From Candidatus Izimoplasma sp. ZiA1 (lineage in GTDB: Bacteria; Bacillota_I; Bacilli_A; Izemoplasmatales; Izemoplasmataceae), in NCBI GenBank assembly GCA_002285055.1, contig NQYJ01000005.1, positions 35,897-99,896 on the forward strand: a stretch of 64,000 bases of DNA. Reading direction: 5' to 3'. A program made the position numbers and the translations under genes. The notes under the pieces are model-generated. The model was given only the letters and a program-made list of their open reading frames with translations. It was not told where the DNA came from and did no database searches. This document shows positions 1 through 8,196 of the stretch, piece after piece (position 1 is the stretch's first letter; every line of letters starts with the position of its first letter).

Positions 1-1
1 T

Positions 2-193
2 ATCTTAAAACTTAAAGATGAACATATGAAGTTTATAATTGTAACTCATGAAATCTTGTTTGCTAAAAAGGCTGCAGATTATATTATCTTTATGGATCAA
101 GGTAAAATTGTTGAACATGGAGATGTTAGTATATTAGATAATCCCCAAACAAATCAGTTAAAACAGTTCTTAAGTAATGTATTTGTATGGTAA
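2..193 (+). CDS. Amino-acid ABC transporter ATP-binding protein, C-terminal fragment
   Basis: Only the last 63 codons are in the window; the gene starts upstream. The visible part holds the switch (H-loop) histidine in VTHE, followed by AKKAADYIIFMDQGKIVEHGD and a C-terminal tail ending NPQTNQLKQFLSNV. The D-x-G-K-I-V-E-x-G-D pattern and the TxxLKxFLS tail are typical of polar amino-acid importers of the GlnQ/HisP type. By family it would hydrolyse ATP on the cytoplasmic face to drive uptake of an amino acid. The Walker A, signature and Walker B motifs lie outside the window, so the substrate cannot be named. The stop codon lies inside the stem of the terminator that follows. Confidence 0.85.
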   Translation: MLKLKDEHMKFIIVTHEILFAKKAADYIIFMDQGKIVEHGDVSILDNPQTNQLKQFLSNVFVW

Positions 194-216
194 GAAGCTT
201 GCTTCTTACCTTTTTT
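189..216 (+). terminator. Rho-independent terminator of the ABC ATPase gene
   Basis: A perfect 10-bp stem, GGTAAGAAGC (189-198) with GCTTCTTACC (201-210), closes a 2-nt gap in the printed strand (so the real loop opens a few pairs) and runs into six T. The TAA stop at 191-193 is inside the left arm. Confidence 0.9.
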
Positions 217-228
217 AGTTTAAATTAG

Positions 229-257
229 TTGTTGTTTATTTTATATGTTGATATAAT
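229..257 (+). promoter_or_regulatory. Promoter of the MFS gene
   Basis: TTGTTG at 229-234, a 17-bp spacer, and TATAAT at 252-257 preceded by TGA (extended -10). Transcription should begin near 264, which rules out the upstream in-frame TTG at 229 as the start of the MFS gene. Confidence 0.75.
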
Positions 258-288
258 GTATAAGAATTTAAAGAAAAGGATGATCAAT

Positions 289-1464
289 ATGCAAGTTATA
301 TTAACATTAATATTTTACTTTTTAATGGGTTTAATCCATAATCTTGGACATCCTGTTACACCAACTCTAGTCTATAATTTAGGAATTGGTGAGAACTACT
401 TTGGAATCTTTTTTGCAATGATGAGTTTAGGTCTTGCGATTGGTAGTCCTATTTTTGGGATACTTGGTGATTCTTTTAAGAAAAAGTATTTAATCATTAT
501 CGGATTATTATTGTATAGTATCGGCCAATTTGGCTTTGCATATTTTGAAAATGAGACAGCAATGATTTTCTTTAGATTATTAAGTGGTTTTGGAGTAAGT
601 GCTGCAATTACTTTATTATTAACACATTTAATATGTAATTCATCTAAAGCTACTAAAGCAAGAAACATAGCATACAGTGCTGCATTAGCAAGTATTGGGG
701 CTAGTATTAGCTATAAAATTGGTGGTTCACTTGGTGATTATATAATTAATGAAGTATTTTATCTTCAAGCTGGTTTAAACATATTATTTGCCTTGTTAAT
801 TTTCTTTACATTAAAAGAAAAAGCCGTTGAAAAATTAGAAGTTAAAAAACCAACAATTATTGATGGCTTTAAAAATATTAGAAAACTAAATCCTACATTG
901 TTAATCTTTTTAATAAGTTTAACTTTAATATCTACTGGAGCAATAATTATTAGTAAGTTCTTAGAAGTTTATATTATTGCTCAAGGATATACATCTAAAG
1001 ATTTAGGTGATTTTGTGTTTTTTACTGGACTTGTTGCATTATTTACTAATGTAGTAATCGTTCCTCTTGTTATTAAGTTAAAGAAAAACATGGCCGTAAT
1101 GATTGTTATTCAGCTCTTAAGTGCTATTGTTATTTTTAGTGTATTTAGAAGTAATGATATTATAAAAAGCCTTTATAGCTTATTTATGATTTATATGGTG
1201 TTTAAAGCATTATTTACACCACTAGAACAAGATTATATATCAAACCAAGCTAATGAAAATAATTATTCAACAATTATGGGAATAAGGCAATTATTCTTTT
1301 CAATAGGTATGGTTATTGGACCTTTAATAGCTGGTTATATTTATGATTTTGATAAACTACTAGTATTTGATTTTAGTGTCTTAATGTTTATCTTAGGAGC
1401 AATTTTATTATCTATTGTTTCATTAGTTAGTCATGGCAAAATAAAAATAAAAAATGGTAATTGA
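289..1464 (+). CDS. Major facilitator superfamily transporter
   Basis: A 391-residue, strongly hydrophobic protein with about 12 predicted membrane helices, the size and pattern of an MFS_1 permease. The loop between helices 2 and 3 reads GSPIFGILGDSFKKKYLI, matching the family signature G-x3-D-x2-G/K-K/R-K/R. It would move a small solute or drug across the cytoplasmic membrane by a proton-coupled or uniport mechanism; the substrate cannot be read from sequence. The ATG at 289 is chosen because AAAGGA lies 8 bases before it and because a promoter covers 229-257; an ATG at 280 is a less likely alternative. It is a single-gene unit bounded by terminators on both sides, so the neighbours give no clue to its substrate. 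Confidence 0.85.
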   Translation: MQVILTLIFYFLMGLIHNLGHPVTPTLVYNLGIGENYFGIFFAMMSLGLAIGSPIFGILGDSFKKKYLIIIGLLLYSIGQFGFAYFENETAMIFFRLLSGFGVSAAITLLLTHLICNSSKATKARNIAYSAALASIGASISYKIGGSLGDYIINEVFYLQAGLNILFALLIFFTLKEKAVEKLEVKKPTIIDGFKNIRKLNPTLLIFLISLTLISTGAIIISKFLEVYIIAQGYTSKDLGDFVFFTGLVALFTNVVIVPLVIKLKKNMAVMIVIQLLSAIVIFSVFRSNDIIKSLYSLFMIYMVFKALFTPLEQDYISNQANENNYSTIMGIRQLFFSIGMVIGPLIAGYIYDFDKLLVFDFSVLMFILGAILLSIVSLVSHGKIKIKNGN

Positions 1465-1485
1465 ATAATATAAATAACTTAAAAA

Positions 1486-1514
1486 GTAACACTTAGAATA
1501 GTGTTGCTTTTTTT
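1486..1514 (+). terminator. Terminator after the MFS gene
   Basis: An 8-bp stem, GTAACACT (1486-1493) with AGTGTTGC (1500-1507, one T-G pair), a 6-nt loop and seven T. Confidence 0.8.
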
Positions 1515-1535
1515 ATATGAAATTTAAAGTGATTA

Positions 1536-1544
1536 TGATATAAT
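1536..1544 (+). promoter_or_regulatory. Extended -10 promoter of pgsA
   Basis: TGATATAAT gives a TGn extension and a perfect TATAAT at 1539-1544. No good -35 box is seen at 17 bp. The pgsA start follows 18 bp downstream with GAGGTGAT as ribosome binding site. Confidence 0.65.
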
Positions 1545-1562
1545 TTACATTGAGGTGATAAT

Positions 1563-2114
1563 ATGAATTTACCAAACAAATTAAGCATGATTAGAGTATT
1601 AATCATCCCTGTTATGGTTGTCTTATACTACATTAATTTTAAGGTTAGTGGATATCAATTATGGGAGATGGTTATTCCTGTTTTATTTATCTTAGCTAGT
1701 TTTACTGATTTTTTAGACGGTTACATTGCAAGAAAATATAATTTAGTTACAACATTCGGAAAGTTTATTGATCCACTTGCTGATAAGTTATTAGTAATGG
1801 CTGCGTTGTTAATTTTAAATGCTGAGGGTGTTATTCCGATGTGGGTTACTGTTGTAATTTTATCAAGAGAGTTTATTGTAACTGGAATTAGATTAGTTGC
1901 TGCTCCAACTGGAAAAGTTATCGCAGCATCAAAACTTGGAAAATATAAAACAGCATCAACAATGATCGCTTTAATTATTTTATTGTTTGTGCCATTCTTT
2001 GATGTTTTATTAAGTGTTGGTTTAGTTGTTTTATATGTAGGTGTTTTACTTACAGTTATAAGTGGTATTGAGTACTTTAATAAAAATAAGTTAATTATTA
2101 TGGATTCGATTTAG
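1563..2114 (+). CDS. pgsA: CDP-diacylglycerol--glycerol-3-phosphate 3-phosphatidyltransferase
   Basis: PgsA transfers the phosphatidyl group from CDP-diacylglycerol to glycerol-3-phosphate, the committed step to phosphatidylglycerol in the cytoplasmic membrane. The 183-residue length is normal. The CDP-alcohol phosphotransferase motif is complete: D49, D52-G53, A56-R57, G66, D70 and D74, these aspartates binding the metal ions and CDP group. Several hydrophobic helices follow. It stands directly before recA; in Bacillus cinA lies between the two, here it is missing. The ATG at 1563 follows GAGGTGAT with good spacing. Confidence 0.95.
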   Translation: MNLPNKLSMIRVLIIPVMVVLYYINFKVSGYQLWEMVIPVLFILASFTDFLDGYIARKYNLVTTFGKFIDPLADKLLVMAALLILNAEGVIPMWVTVVILSREFIVTGIRLVAAPTGKVIAASKLGKYKTASTMIALIILLFVPFFDVLLSVGLVVLYVGVLLTVISGIEYFNKNKLIIMDSI

Positions 2115-2167
2115 TAAAAAGTGAATTTCATACGTATTATATAGATATCTATTAGGAGGTTTAACTT

Positions 2168-3160
2168 ATGAGTAATGATGCAAGACAAAAGGCACTTGAG
2201 AGTGCTATTAAAGAAATAGAAAAACAACATGGAAAAGGTTCAGTAATGATCCTTGGTGATGATAGCTTAAGATACAATGTTGAAAGTATCAGTAGTGGGT
2301 CTTTATCACTTGATAAAGCACTAGGAATTGGTGGATACCCAAAAGGGAGAATAATCGAAGTTTATGGACCTGAAAGTTCAGGGAAAACAACTTTTGCATT
2401 ACATGCGATTGCTGAGGCTCAAAAACAAGGAGGATATGCTGCGTTTATCGATGCAGAGCATGCTCTTGATCCTAAATATGCTAAAGCTCTTGGTGTTGAT
2501 ATTGATAATTTAATTTTATCGCAACCAGATACTGGTGAACAAGCTTTAGAGATTGCTGAGGCTTTAATTAGAAGTGAGGCAATTGATATTGTTGTAATTG
2601 ATAGTGTTGCTGCTTTAGTGCCTGAGGCTGAAATTAGAGGCGATATGGGAAGTAGTCATGTTGGACTTCAAGCAAGACTTATGTCACAAGCGATGCGAAA
2701 ACTAAGTGGTGTTATTAGTAAAAGTAACACAATTGCGATATTTATTAATCAAATTAGAGAAAAAGTTGGAGTAATGTTTGGGAATCCAGAAGTAACTCCA
2801 GGTGGACGTGCACTTAAGTTTTATTCAAGTGTAAGACTTGAAATCAGACGTGGTGAACAAATCAAAATTGGAACTGATATCGTTGGTAATAAAGCAAGAG
2901 TTAAAGTTGTTAAAAACAAAGTAGCTCCACCATTTAAAACTCTTGAGGTTGATATTGTCTATGGAACTGGGATTTCTAAGACTGGTGAAATTGTAGATTT
3001 AGGCGTTGAGTTTGAGATTATTAAAAAATCAGGTTCATGGTTTAGTTATAATGATGAAAAAATAGGTCAAGGCCGTGAAAATGTTAAAAAATATCTTGAT
3101 GAAAACATCGAGTTAAAAGCTGAAATTGAAAACAAAATTAAAGAAAACTTAGGAATTTAA
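2168..3160 (+). CDS. recA: Recombinase RecA
   Basis: RecA forms an ATP-dependent filament on single-stranded DNA, carries out strand exchange and promotes LexA self-cleavage where a LexA exists. The 330-residue protein has Walker A GPESSGKT at 67-74, Walker B IVVID at 141-145, loop L1 near 157-165 and loop L2 from NQIREK to TPGG at about 194-213. The tail after residue 320 is short compared with E. coli RecA (353 residues), as often in Firmicutes. A perfect AGGAGGT lies just before the ATG. I see no SOS box upstream in the 53 bp after pgsA, so it may be co-transcribed with pgsA or use a weak promoter there. Confidence 0.98.
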   Translation: MSNDARQKALESAIKEIEKQHGKGSVMILGDDSLRYNVESISSGSLSLDKALGIGGYPKGRIIEVYGPESSGKTTFALHAIAEAQKQGGYAAFIDAEHALDPKYAKALGVDIDNLILSQPDTGEQALEIAEALIRSEAIDIVVIDSVAALVPEAEIRGDMGSSHVGLQARLMSQAMRKLSGVISKSNTIAIFINQIREKVGVMFGNPEVTPGGRALKFYSSVRLEIRRGEQIKIGTDIVGNKARVKVVKNKVAPPFKTLEVDIVYGTGISKTGEIVDLGVEFEIIKKSGSWFSYNDEKIGQGRENVKKYLDENIELKAEIENKIKENLGI

Positions 3161-3177
3161 CATTCCTGAGTTTTTTT
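3148..3177 (+). terminator. Terminator of recA
   Basis: A 9-bp stem, CTTAGGAAT with ATTCCTGAG (one G-T pair), a 5-nt loop that holds the recA stop codon, then seven T (3171-3177). Confidence 0.85.
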
Positions 3178-3265
3178 ATTTTACTTTATTAATTTAACTA
3201 TTTGTAAAAACCTCAAAAACCGCTAAGTTCTTTTGCTTTTAATATCAAAGAAATGTTTATATTTA

Positions 3266-3295
3266 TTGACTAACAGGGTTTTCATAAGTTATAAT
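3266..3295 (+). promoter_or_regulatory. Promoter of rny
   Basis: TTGACT at 3266-3271, an 18-bp spacer and a perfect TATAAT at 3290-3295. This predicts a 5' untranslated leader of about 75 nt before rny. Apart from the recA terminator, the rest of the 216-bp gap shows nothing I can name. Confidence 0.8.
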
Positions 3296-3376
3296 AAATT
3301 AGAATTAAACAGTTTCTACCCATAATTATTTAATTATGTAATGATAAATTAGTATTATAGAGACGGAGGAATAATA

Positions 3377-4930
3377 ATGAAAGAAGCATTATTAATTATC
3401 TCCGGTTTGCTTTTTGGTTCTGTCATTGGTATGGCAGTACGAGCATTATTGGTTGAAAAAGGATTTACTAAGGCCAAAGAAAAGGCACAACTTCTAATAG
3501 ATGAAGCTCAAAAGTTATCTGAGAAAAATAAAAAACAAACACTTTTAGAAACACGTCAAGAAATTCACAATTTGAAACTAGAAGCGGATAAATTAATTAA
3601 AGAACGTAAACAAGAAGTTAATGTTCTTGAAAATAAATTATTACAAAGAGAACAAACATTAGACCGCAGAAGTTTAAATCTAGACAAACGTGAAGGAAAC
3701 TTAGACAGAAAAGAAGAAAACCTAGAGCAGAAAAAACAATCATTAGAAGACAAAAATAGCAGACTAGAGATGTTGATTGATGAACAAAACACAAAATTAA
3801 TGGAAATCGCAAGATATTCTGTTGAACAGGCTAGAGATTTAATCTTTAAAAGAGTTGAAGATGAAATGGCTGGCGAAATTGCTGCATATATTAAAGAAGA
3901 AGAAGAAAAAGCTAAATTAACTGTTGATAAAAACGCAAAACATTTATTAGCAGGAGCTATTCAGAAATATGCACAAGATGTAACAAGTGAAAGAACAGTA
4001 TCAGTTGTTCAATTACCAAATGATGAAATGAAAGGTCGAATTATTGGTCGTGAGGGTAGAAACATACGTACAATAGAGGCTCTAACTGGAGTAGACTTAA
4101 TCATTGATGATACACCTGAGGCAGTAGTTCTTAGTGGGTTTGACCCAATAAGAAGAGAAATTGCTAAAAGAACTATAGAATCACTAGTTATTGATGGAAG
4201 AATCCATCCTGGTAGAATTGAAGAAATCGTTAATAAAACTAGATCTGAAGTTGATCGCTTTATTAGAGATAAAGGTGAAGAAGCACTATTTGAAGTTGGA
4301 ATCGGAAGAATCCATCCTGACTTAGTTAAATTACTAGGAAGACTTCATTTTAGAACTAGTTATGGACAAAACGTATTAAGACATTCAATCGAATGTGCGT
4401 TCTTAGCAGGAAAACTTGCTGCAGAACTTGGTGAAGACGAAGTTTTAGCTAAACGTGCTGGATTACTACATGATATCGGAAAAGCAGTAGATCATGAAAT
4501 CGAAGGTTCTCATGTTGAAATTGGAGCAAATTTAGCTAACAAATATAAAGAACCACTTGCTGTTGTTGATGCAATTGAATCGCATCACGGTGAAAAAGAA
4601 CCAAGTACAATTATTGCTGTTTTAGTGGCAGCTGCAGATGCATTAAGCGCAGCTAGACCAGGAGCACGTTCTGAATCACTAGATTCATATATTAAACGCC
4701 TAGAACAATTAGAATCAATCTCACAAAATATTACAGGTGTTGAGACTGCATATGCAATTCAAGCTGGACGTGAAGTAAGAGTTATTGTTAAACCTGAGGA
4801 AGTTGATGATACACTAGCATACAAAATTGCTCGTGATATTAAAGAAAAAATCGAGGAACAATTATCTTATCCAGGAACTATCAAAGTTACAGTTATTAGA
4901 GAAACAAGAGCACAAGATATAGCTAAATAA
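3377..4930 (+). CDS. rny: Ribonuclease Y
   Basis: RNase Y is the membrane-bound endoribonuclease that starts bulk mRNA decay in many Firmicutes. The 517 residues show the family order: an N-terminal membrane helix (about 4-24), a long charged coiled coil (30-200), a KH RNA-binding domain with [10 protein letters not shown] at 220-229, and an HD metal-dependent nuclease domain with LLHDIGK, where H365-D366 is the catalytic pair. The ATG follows GGAGG. Downstream genes of the same decay machinery are nearby: ymdB, and ymcA, whose product in Bacillus is part of the Y-complex that steers RNase Y. Confidence 0.97.
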   Translation: MKEALLIISGLLFGSVIGMAVRALLVEKGFTKAKEKAQLLIDEAQKLSEKNKKQTLLETRQEIHNLKLEADKLIKERKQEVNVLENKLLQREQTLDRRSLNLDKREGNLDRKEENLEQKKQSLEDKNSRLEMLIDEQNTKLMEIARYSVEQARDLIFKRVEDEMAGEIAAYIKEEEEKAKLTVDKNAKHLLAGAIQKYAQDVTSERTVSVVQLPNDEMKGRIIGREGRNIRTIEALTGVDLIIDDTPEAVVLSGFDPIRREIAKRTIESLVIDGRIHPGRIEEIVNKTRSEVDRFIRDKGEEALFEVGIGRIHPDLVKLLGRLHFRTSYGQNVLRHSIECAFLAGKLAAELGEDEVLAKRAGLLHDIGKAVDHEIEGSHVEIGANLANKYKEPLAVVDAIESHHGEKEPSTIIAVLVAAADALSAARPGARSESLDSYIKRLEQLESISQNITGVETAYAIQAGREVRVIVKPEEVDDTLAYKIARDIKEKIEEQLSYPGTIKVTVIRETRAQDIAK

Positions 4931-4933
4931 AAA

Positions 4934-4959
4934 AAAGCCTTCCTTTTTGGGAAGGCTTT
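4934..4959 (+). terminator. Strong hairpin after rny, probable partial terminator
   Basis: A 10-bp stem, AAAGCCTTCC (4934-4943) with GGAAGGCTTT (4950-4959), and a 6-nt loop. The T run after it is short (TTTATAAAA), so it may only reduce read-through into the Nudix gene 23 bp downstream. Confidence 0.6.
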
Positions 4960-4982
4960 ATAAAATTTGAACGAGGTGGATT

Positions 4983-5495
4983 ATGGAATATTTTGACGTA
5001 TTTGATAAAGATCTAACGAAACTGGATAAAGTTATGGAACGTGGAACTTCTTTAAACAAAGGAGAATTTCACAAAGTAGTACAAATCTGGATTAAAAATT
5101 CTAATAAATACTTAATCCAACAACGTAATAAAAGAGAAGATCGTGTGCCATATCAATGGGCATTAACTAGTGGAGCTGTTTTACAGGGAGAAGAACCACT
5201 GGATTCAATTATTAGAGAAACCAAAGAAGAAATCGGTTTAGAACTTCAAAAAGACGAAATTAAAAATATTAGTACATATTTTGTTAAGCATCATAAAGCA
5301 TCGTTTATAATGTATGTGTACTTTGTTGAAAAAGACGTTAAAATTGAGGGTTTAGTAATTGACAAAGAAGAAGTAAAAGAACTTAAATATTCTTCAGTAA
5401 GAGAAATTAAACAAATGATTAGACGTGATGAGTTTTGGAACTACCCTGAACAATTTGAAGCTCCAAATTACTTTAAAGTACTAGAAAAGGAATGA
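4983..5495 (+). CDS. Nudix hydrolase, isopentenyl-diphosphate isomerase-like subgroup
   Basis: A 170-residue protein with a clear Nudix box at 64-86: G64, E70, R78-E79, E82-E83 and G85-L86, the glutamates being metal ligands. The N-terminal lead-in FDVFDKD..GEFHKVVQIWI and QWALTSGAV resemble the IDI-like Nudix subgroup (YfcD type). It should hydrolyse a nucleoside diphosphate linked to another group; the substrate is unknown. True isomerase function is unlikely because the IDI-specific Cys/Tyr active-site motifs are not seen. It is translated from GAGGTGG before the ATG and lies four bases before ymdB, so the two are probably co-transcribed. Confidence 0.85.
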   Translation: MEYFDVFDKDLTKLDKVMERGTSLNKGEFHKVVQIWIKNSNKYLIQQRNKREDRVPYQWALTSGAVLQGEEPLDSIIRETKEEIGLELQKDEIKNISTYFVKHHKASFIMYVYFVEKDVKIEGLVIDKEEVKELKYSSVREIKQMIRRDEFWNYPEQFEAPNYFKVLEKE

Positions 5496-5499
5496 TGAT

Positions 5500-6258
5500 A
5501 TGAAAGTTTTATTCATTGGAGACGTTGTTGGATCAAGAGGTATGGAAGCATTACATAAATACCTACCAACAATTAAAAAAGACTACAAACCAAATATGAT
5601 ATTTATTAACGGTGAAAACATCGCAAAAGGACTGGGAATAACTGAAAAACTATATAAAGAATTAATGACTTTAGGAGCTAATGTTATCACTTTAGGAAAT
5701 CATGCATTTTCTAAACGTGAAGTAAGTGACTTTATAAATGATTCTAAATTAATTAGACCAGTAAACTATCCTGCTAAAGTACCTGGTGAAGGTTATATTA
5801 TTGTTAAATATAATGATATAAAGGTTTGTGTTATAAATCTAATGGGACGTGTTTTTATGAACGAGGGTATGGAAAACCCTTTTTATAAAATGGACGAAAT
5901 ATTAAACGAAATCGAAGCTGACTTTATCTTTGTTGATTTCCACGCAGAAACAACAAGCGAGAAATTGGCATTAGCACATTATTTAGATGGCCGTGTTACT
6001 GGAGTTGTTGGAACACATACTCATGTCCCAACCGCAGATGCAATGACGCTTCCAAACAAAACAATGTATATTACAGACATCGGAATGACAGGTACAAAAT
6101 ACGGAATAATCGGAGCTGATAAAACTCAGATTATTAACCGCTTTTTGACGGCAATGCATTCACGAATGGAAGAAGATATGAGTAAAGAACTACAGTTTAA
6201 TGCTGTGTTAATGGATACAGATACAAACACAATAAAACAAATCCAAATTATTGAGTAA
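5500..6258 (+). CDS. ymdB: YmdB-family metallophosphoesterase
   Basis: A 252-residue member of the TIGR00282 calcineurin-like family. In Bacillus YmdB hydrolyses 2',3'-cyclic nucleotides and affects RNase Y-dependent decay and biofilm development. Metal-binding motifs are in order: IGDVVG (D8), NGEN (37-40), LGNHAF (N67, H68), VDFHAE, and GTHTHVPT near residue 175. The length matches the family. It begins four bases after the Nudix gene and in Bacillus is also found just downstream of rny, which supports the assignment. Confidence 0.92.
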   Translation: MKVLFIGDVVGSRGMEALHKYLPTIKKDYKPNMIFINGENIAKGLGITEKLYKELMTLGANVITLGNHAFSKREVSDFINDSKLIRPVNYPAKVPGEGYIIVKYNDIKVCVINLMGRVFMNEGMENPFYKMDEILNEIEADFIFVDFHAETTSEKLALAHYLDGRVTGVVGTHTHVPTADAMTLPNKTMYITDIGMTGTKYGIIGADKTQIINRFLTAMHSRMEEDMSKELQFNAVLMDTDTNTIKQIQIIE

Positions 6259-6309
6259 TATTATTTGAATTTAGAAAAAGAAATTGATATACTTTAAAAG
6301 GTGATTATT

Positions 6310-7752
6310 ATGGCAAAAGAATATAGTAAATATTTTACGAAACCATCGCTTCTAGATGCTCGTAAACGAAAAAATGAAGAAGTATCATTAATTGATTATA
6401 ATAACTTTGATTTAATCAATAATTTTGGTGTTAATAAGACATATAAAATTAATACTTATGGATGTCAAGGAAACGAAGCAGATAGTGAAGCAATCGCAGG
6501 AATCTTAGAAAAACTAGGGTTTACTGAAAGTGTAGAACTTGAAGATGCTGACTTAATAATATTAAATACATGCGCAATCAGAGAAAATGCTGAAAACCGT
6601 GTTTTTGGTAACTTAGGAAACTTAAAAAAATACAAAAAAAACAACCCTGATTTAATATTAGGTATTTGTGGCTGTATGCCACAAGAAGAAAAAGTAATTG
6701 AAAAGATATTAAAATCTTATCCATATGTTGATTTAGTATTTGGTACTCACAATATCTATAAACTTCCTGAGTATTTAGAAACAGTATTACTATCAAAAGA
6801 ACGTGTTATAGAAGTTTTCTCACAAGAAGGTAGTATTGTTGAACATATGCCTAAAATCCGTGCTAACACAAAAAAAGCATGGGTAAACATCATGTATGGT
6901 TGTGATGAATTCTGTACATATTGTATTGTTCCTTATACCAGAGGAAAAGAACGTTCAAGAAAACCAGAATATATAATTGAAGAAGTTAAAGAGTTGATAA
7001 AAGAAGGATATTTAGAAGTAACATTACTAGGTCAAAACGTTAATAGTTATGGTAATGATTTTACTGATCTTGATTATCGTTTTAAAGATTTGCTTAATGA
7101 CTTAAATAAATTAGATATCCCAAGGATTAGATTTACTACTTCTCATCCTAAAGATTTTGACTTAGAAACAGTAAAAATAATCGCAAAAGGTGGAAACCTG
7201 ATGCCTTATATCCATCTTCCTGTGCAATCAGGAAGCAATTCTGTTTTAAGTAAAATGAATCGTAAATATACAAAAGAATCATACTTAGAACTAGTAGAAT
7301 ATATCTATAAATACATTCCTAATGCTTCAATTACTACTGATATCATTGTTGGTTTCCCAACGGAAACAGAAGAAGATTATCAAGAAACATTAGATTTAGT
7401 AGAAAAATCACGTTTTGAAGGTGCTTATACATTTATCTTTAGCCCAAGAGAAGGTACTCCTGCGGCTAAATATGAAAACACTTTAAGCGAGGAGACAAAA
7501 AAAGAAAGATTATATGAGCTAAACAGAAAAATTAATGATGGATACTTACTTGGTAATCAAAGATTTGAAAACAAGATTGTAAAAGTTCTTGTGGATGGAC
7601 AAAGTAAAAATAATAGTGAAGTTTTAGCTGGTTATACAGAAAATAACAAATTAGTTAATTTTAAAGGTGATAGTTCTTTAATAGGTTCAATTGTGGATGT
7701 AAAAATATATGAAGCTAAAACATGGTTTTTACTAGGTGAATATATTGGATAA
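6310..7752 (+). CDS. miaB: tRNA-2-methylthio-N6-dimethylallyladenosine synthase
   Basis: MiaB adds the 2-methylthio group to i6A37 of tRNAs that read UNN codons, using S-adenosylmethionine and two iron-sulfur clusters. From the ATG at 6310 (480 residues) the N-terminal cluster ligands are C52, C88 and C122 and the radical-SAM motif is C198-x3-C202-x2-C205 (MYGCDEFCTYC). A C-terminal TRAM region ends the protein. The motif usually read as CQMN is CQGN here. AAGGTGAT lies just before the ATG; an in-frame GTG at 6301 falls inside that ribosome binding site and is less likely. miaA, which makes the i6A substrate, is also in this window at 52926. Confidence 0.95.
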   Translation: MAKEYSKYFTKPSLLDARKRKNEEVSLIDYNNFDLINNFGVNKTYKINTYGCQGNEADSEAIAGILEKLGFTESVELEDADLIILNTCAIRENAENRVFGNLGNLKKYKKNNPDLILGICGCMPQEEKVIEKILKSYPYVDLVFGTHNIYKLPEYLETVLLSKERVIEVFSQEGSIVEHMPKIRANTKKAWVNIMYGCDEFCTYCIVPYTRGKERSRKPEYIIEEVKELIKEGYLEVTLLGQNVNSYGNDFTDLDYRFKDLLNDLNKLDIPRIRFTTSHPKDFDLETVKIIAKGGNLMPYIHLPVQSGSNSVLSKMNRKYTKESYLELVEYIYKYIPNASITTDIIVGFPTETEEDYQETLDLVEKSRFEGAYTFIFSPREGTPAAKYENTLSEETKKERLYELNRKINDGYLLGNQRFENKIVKVLVDGQSKNNSEVLAGYTENNKLVNFKGDSSLIGSIVDVKIYEAKTWFLLGEYIG

Positions 7753-8068
7753 ACTACAAAACCTTTTAACAAACTTAAATGAAAACAAGAATATCATTCG
7801 TTTTAAAGAGCTAGAATTAGCGATTAAAAACAATGATACACTTAATAATCAATATAATGAGTTAATCAAAGTTCAAAAAAAAGTTGTTAATAATGAACAC
7901 TATAATCTAAAAGATTCTGATTTAAAAACAGAATATATAACAAAACTTAACCAATTAAAAGGTAATCCAGTAATTGATGAGTATTTAGAACTAATTGATT
8001 TAATAAATGAAGATATCCTAATGATTACATCAATTATTGAGGATGAAATTAGCAATCCATTAAAGTGA
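7745..8068 (+). CDS. ymcA: YlbF/YmcA-family protein, probably YmcA (RicA)
   Basis: A small all-helical protein of 107 residues (TTG start at 7745, preceded by AGGTGA five bases upstream; GTG at 7736 is an alternative giving three more residues). Both starts overlap the end of miaB. The pattern ELELAIKNNDTLNNQYNELIKVQK matches the com_ylbF family. In Bacillus ymcA lies directly after miaB, and YmcA, YlbF and YaaT form the iron-sulfur Y-complex that guides RNase Y in mRNA maturation. The same neighbour here supports YmcA rather than YlbF. The protein has no cysteine, so it could not by itself supply cluster ligands. Confidence 0.75.
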   Translation: MDKLQNLLTNLNENKNIIRFKELELAIKNNDTLNNQYNELIKVQKKVVNNEHYNLKDSDLKTEYITKLNQLKGNPVIDEYLELIDLINEDILMITSIIEDEISNPLK

Positions 8069-8086
8069 GTTTATCTCACTTTTTTA
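8062..8086 (+). terminator. Terminator of the miaB-ymcA unit
   Basis: Stem AAAGTGAG (8062-8069) with CTCACTTT (8075-8082), 5-nt loop, followed by T. The ymcA stop codon is in the left arm. Confidence 0.85.
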
Positions 8087-8129
8087 TTTTGTCAAATAAA
8101 GGGAAATTGCTTTTTAAAGCGGTTTCCTA

Positions 8130-8158
8130 TTGATTATAAATGGGATGTAATGTATAAT
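8130..8158 (+). promoter_or_regulatory. Promoter of the tail-anchored protein gene
   Basis: TTGATT at 8130-8135, 17-bp spacer, perfect TATAAT at 8153-8158. The start codon at 8197 follows with AAGGAGTGA as ribosome binding site. Confidence 0.75.
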
Positions 8159-8196
8159 GATATTATAAGAACTAAAATAGGGTAAGGAGTGATTTT

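Noticed and set aside
229..288. In-frame TTG at 229 as the start of the MFS gene, giving 20 extra residues
   Set aside because: A promoter (TTGTTG to TATAAT) covers 229-257, so this codon would not be transcribed; ATG at 289 has a proper ribosome binding site.
2141..2152. Palindrome ATAGATATCTAT just before recA as a possible SOS operator
   Set aside because: It does not match the LexA box of Firmicutes (CGAACN4GTTCG) and such short AT-rich palindromes are expected by chance.
3565..3812. Two overlapping minus-strand open frames inside rny
   Set aside because: They are the reverse of the rny coiled-coil repeats, have biased low-complexity Leu/Ser/Phe composition and no ribosome binding site.
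4983..5495. Isopentenyl-diphosphate isomerase as the identity of the Nudix gene
   Set aside because: The N-terminus is IDI-like, but the catalytic Cys and Tyr motifs of type 1 isomerase are missing.
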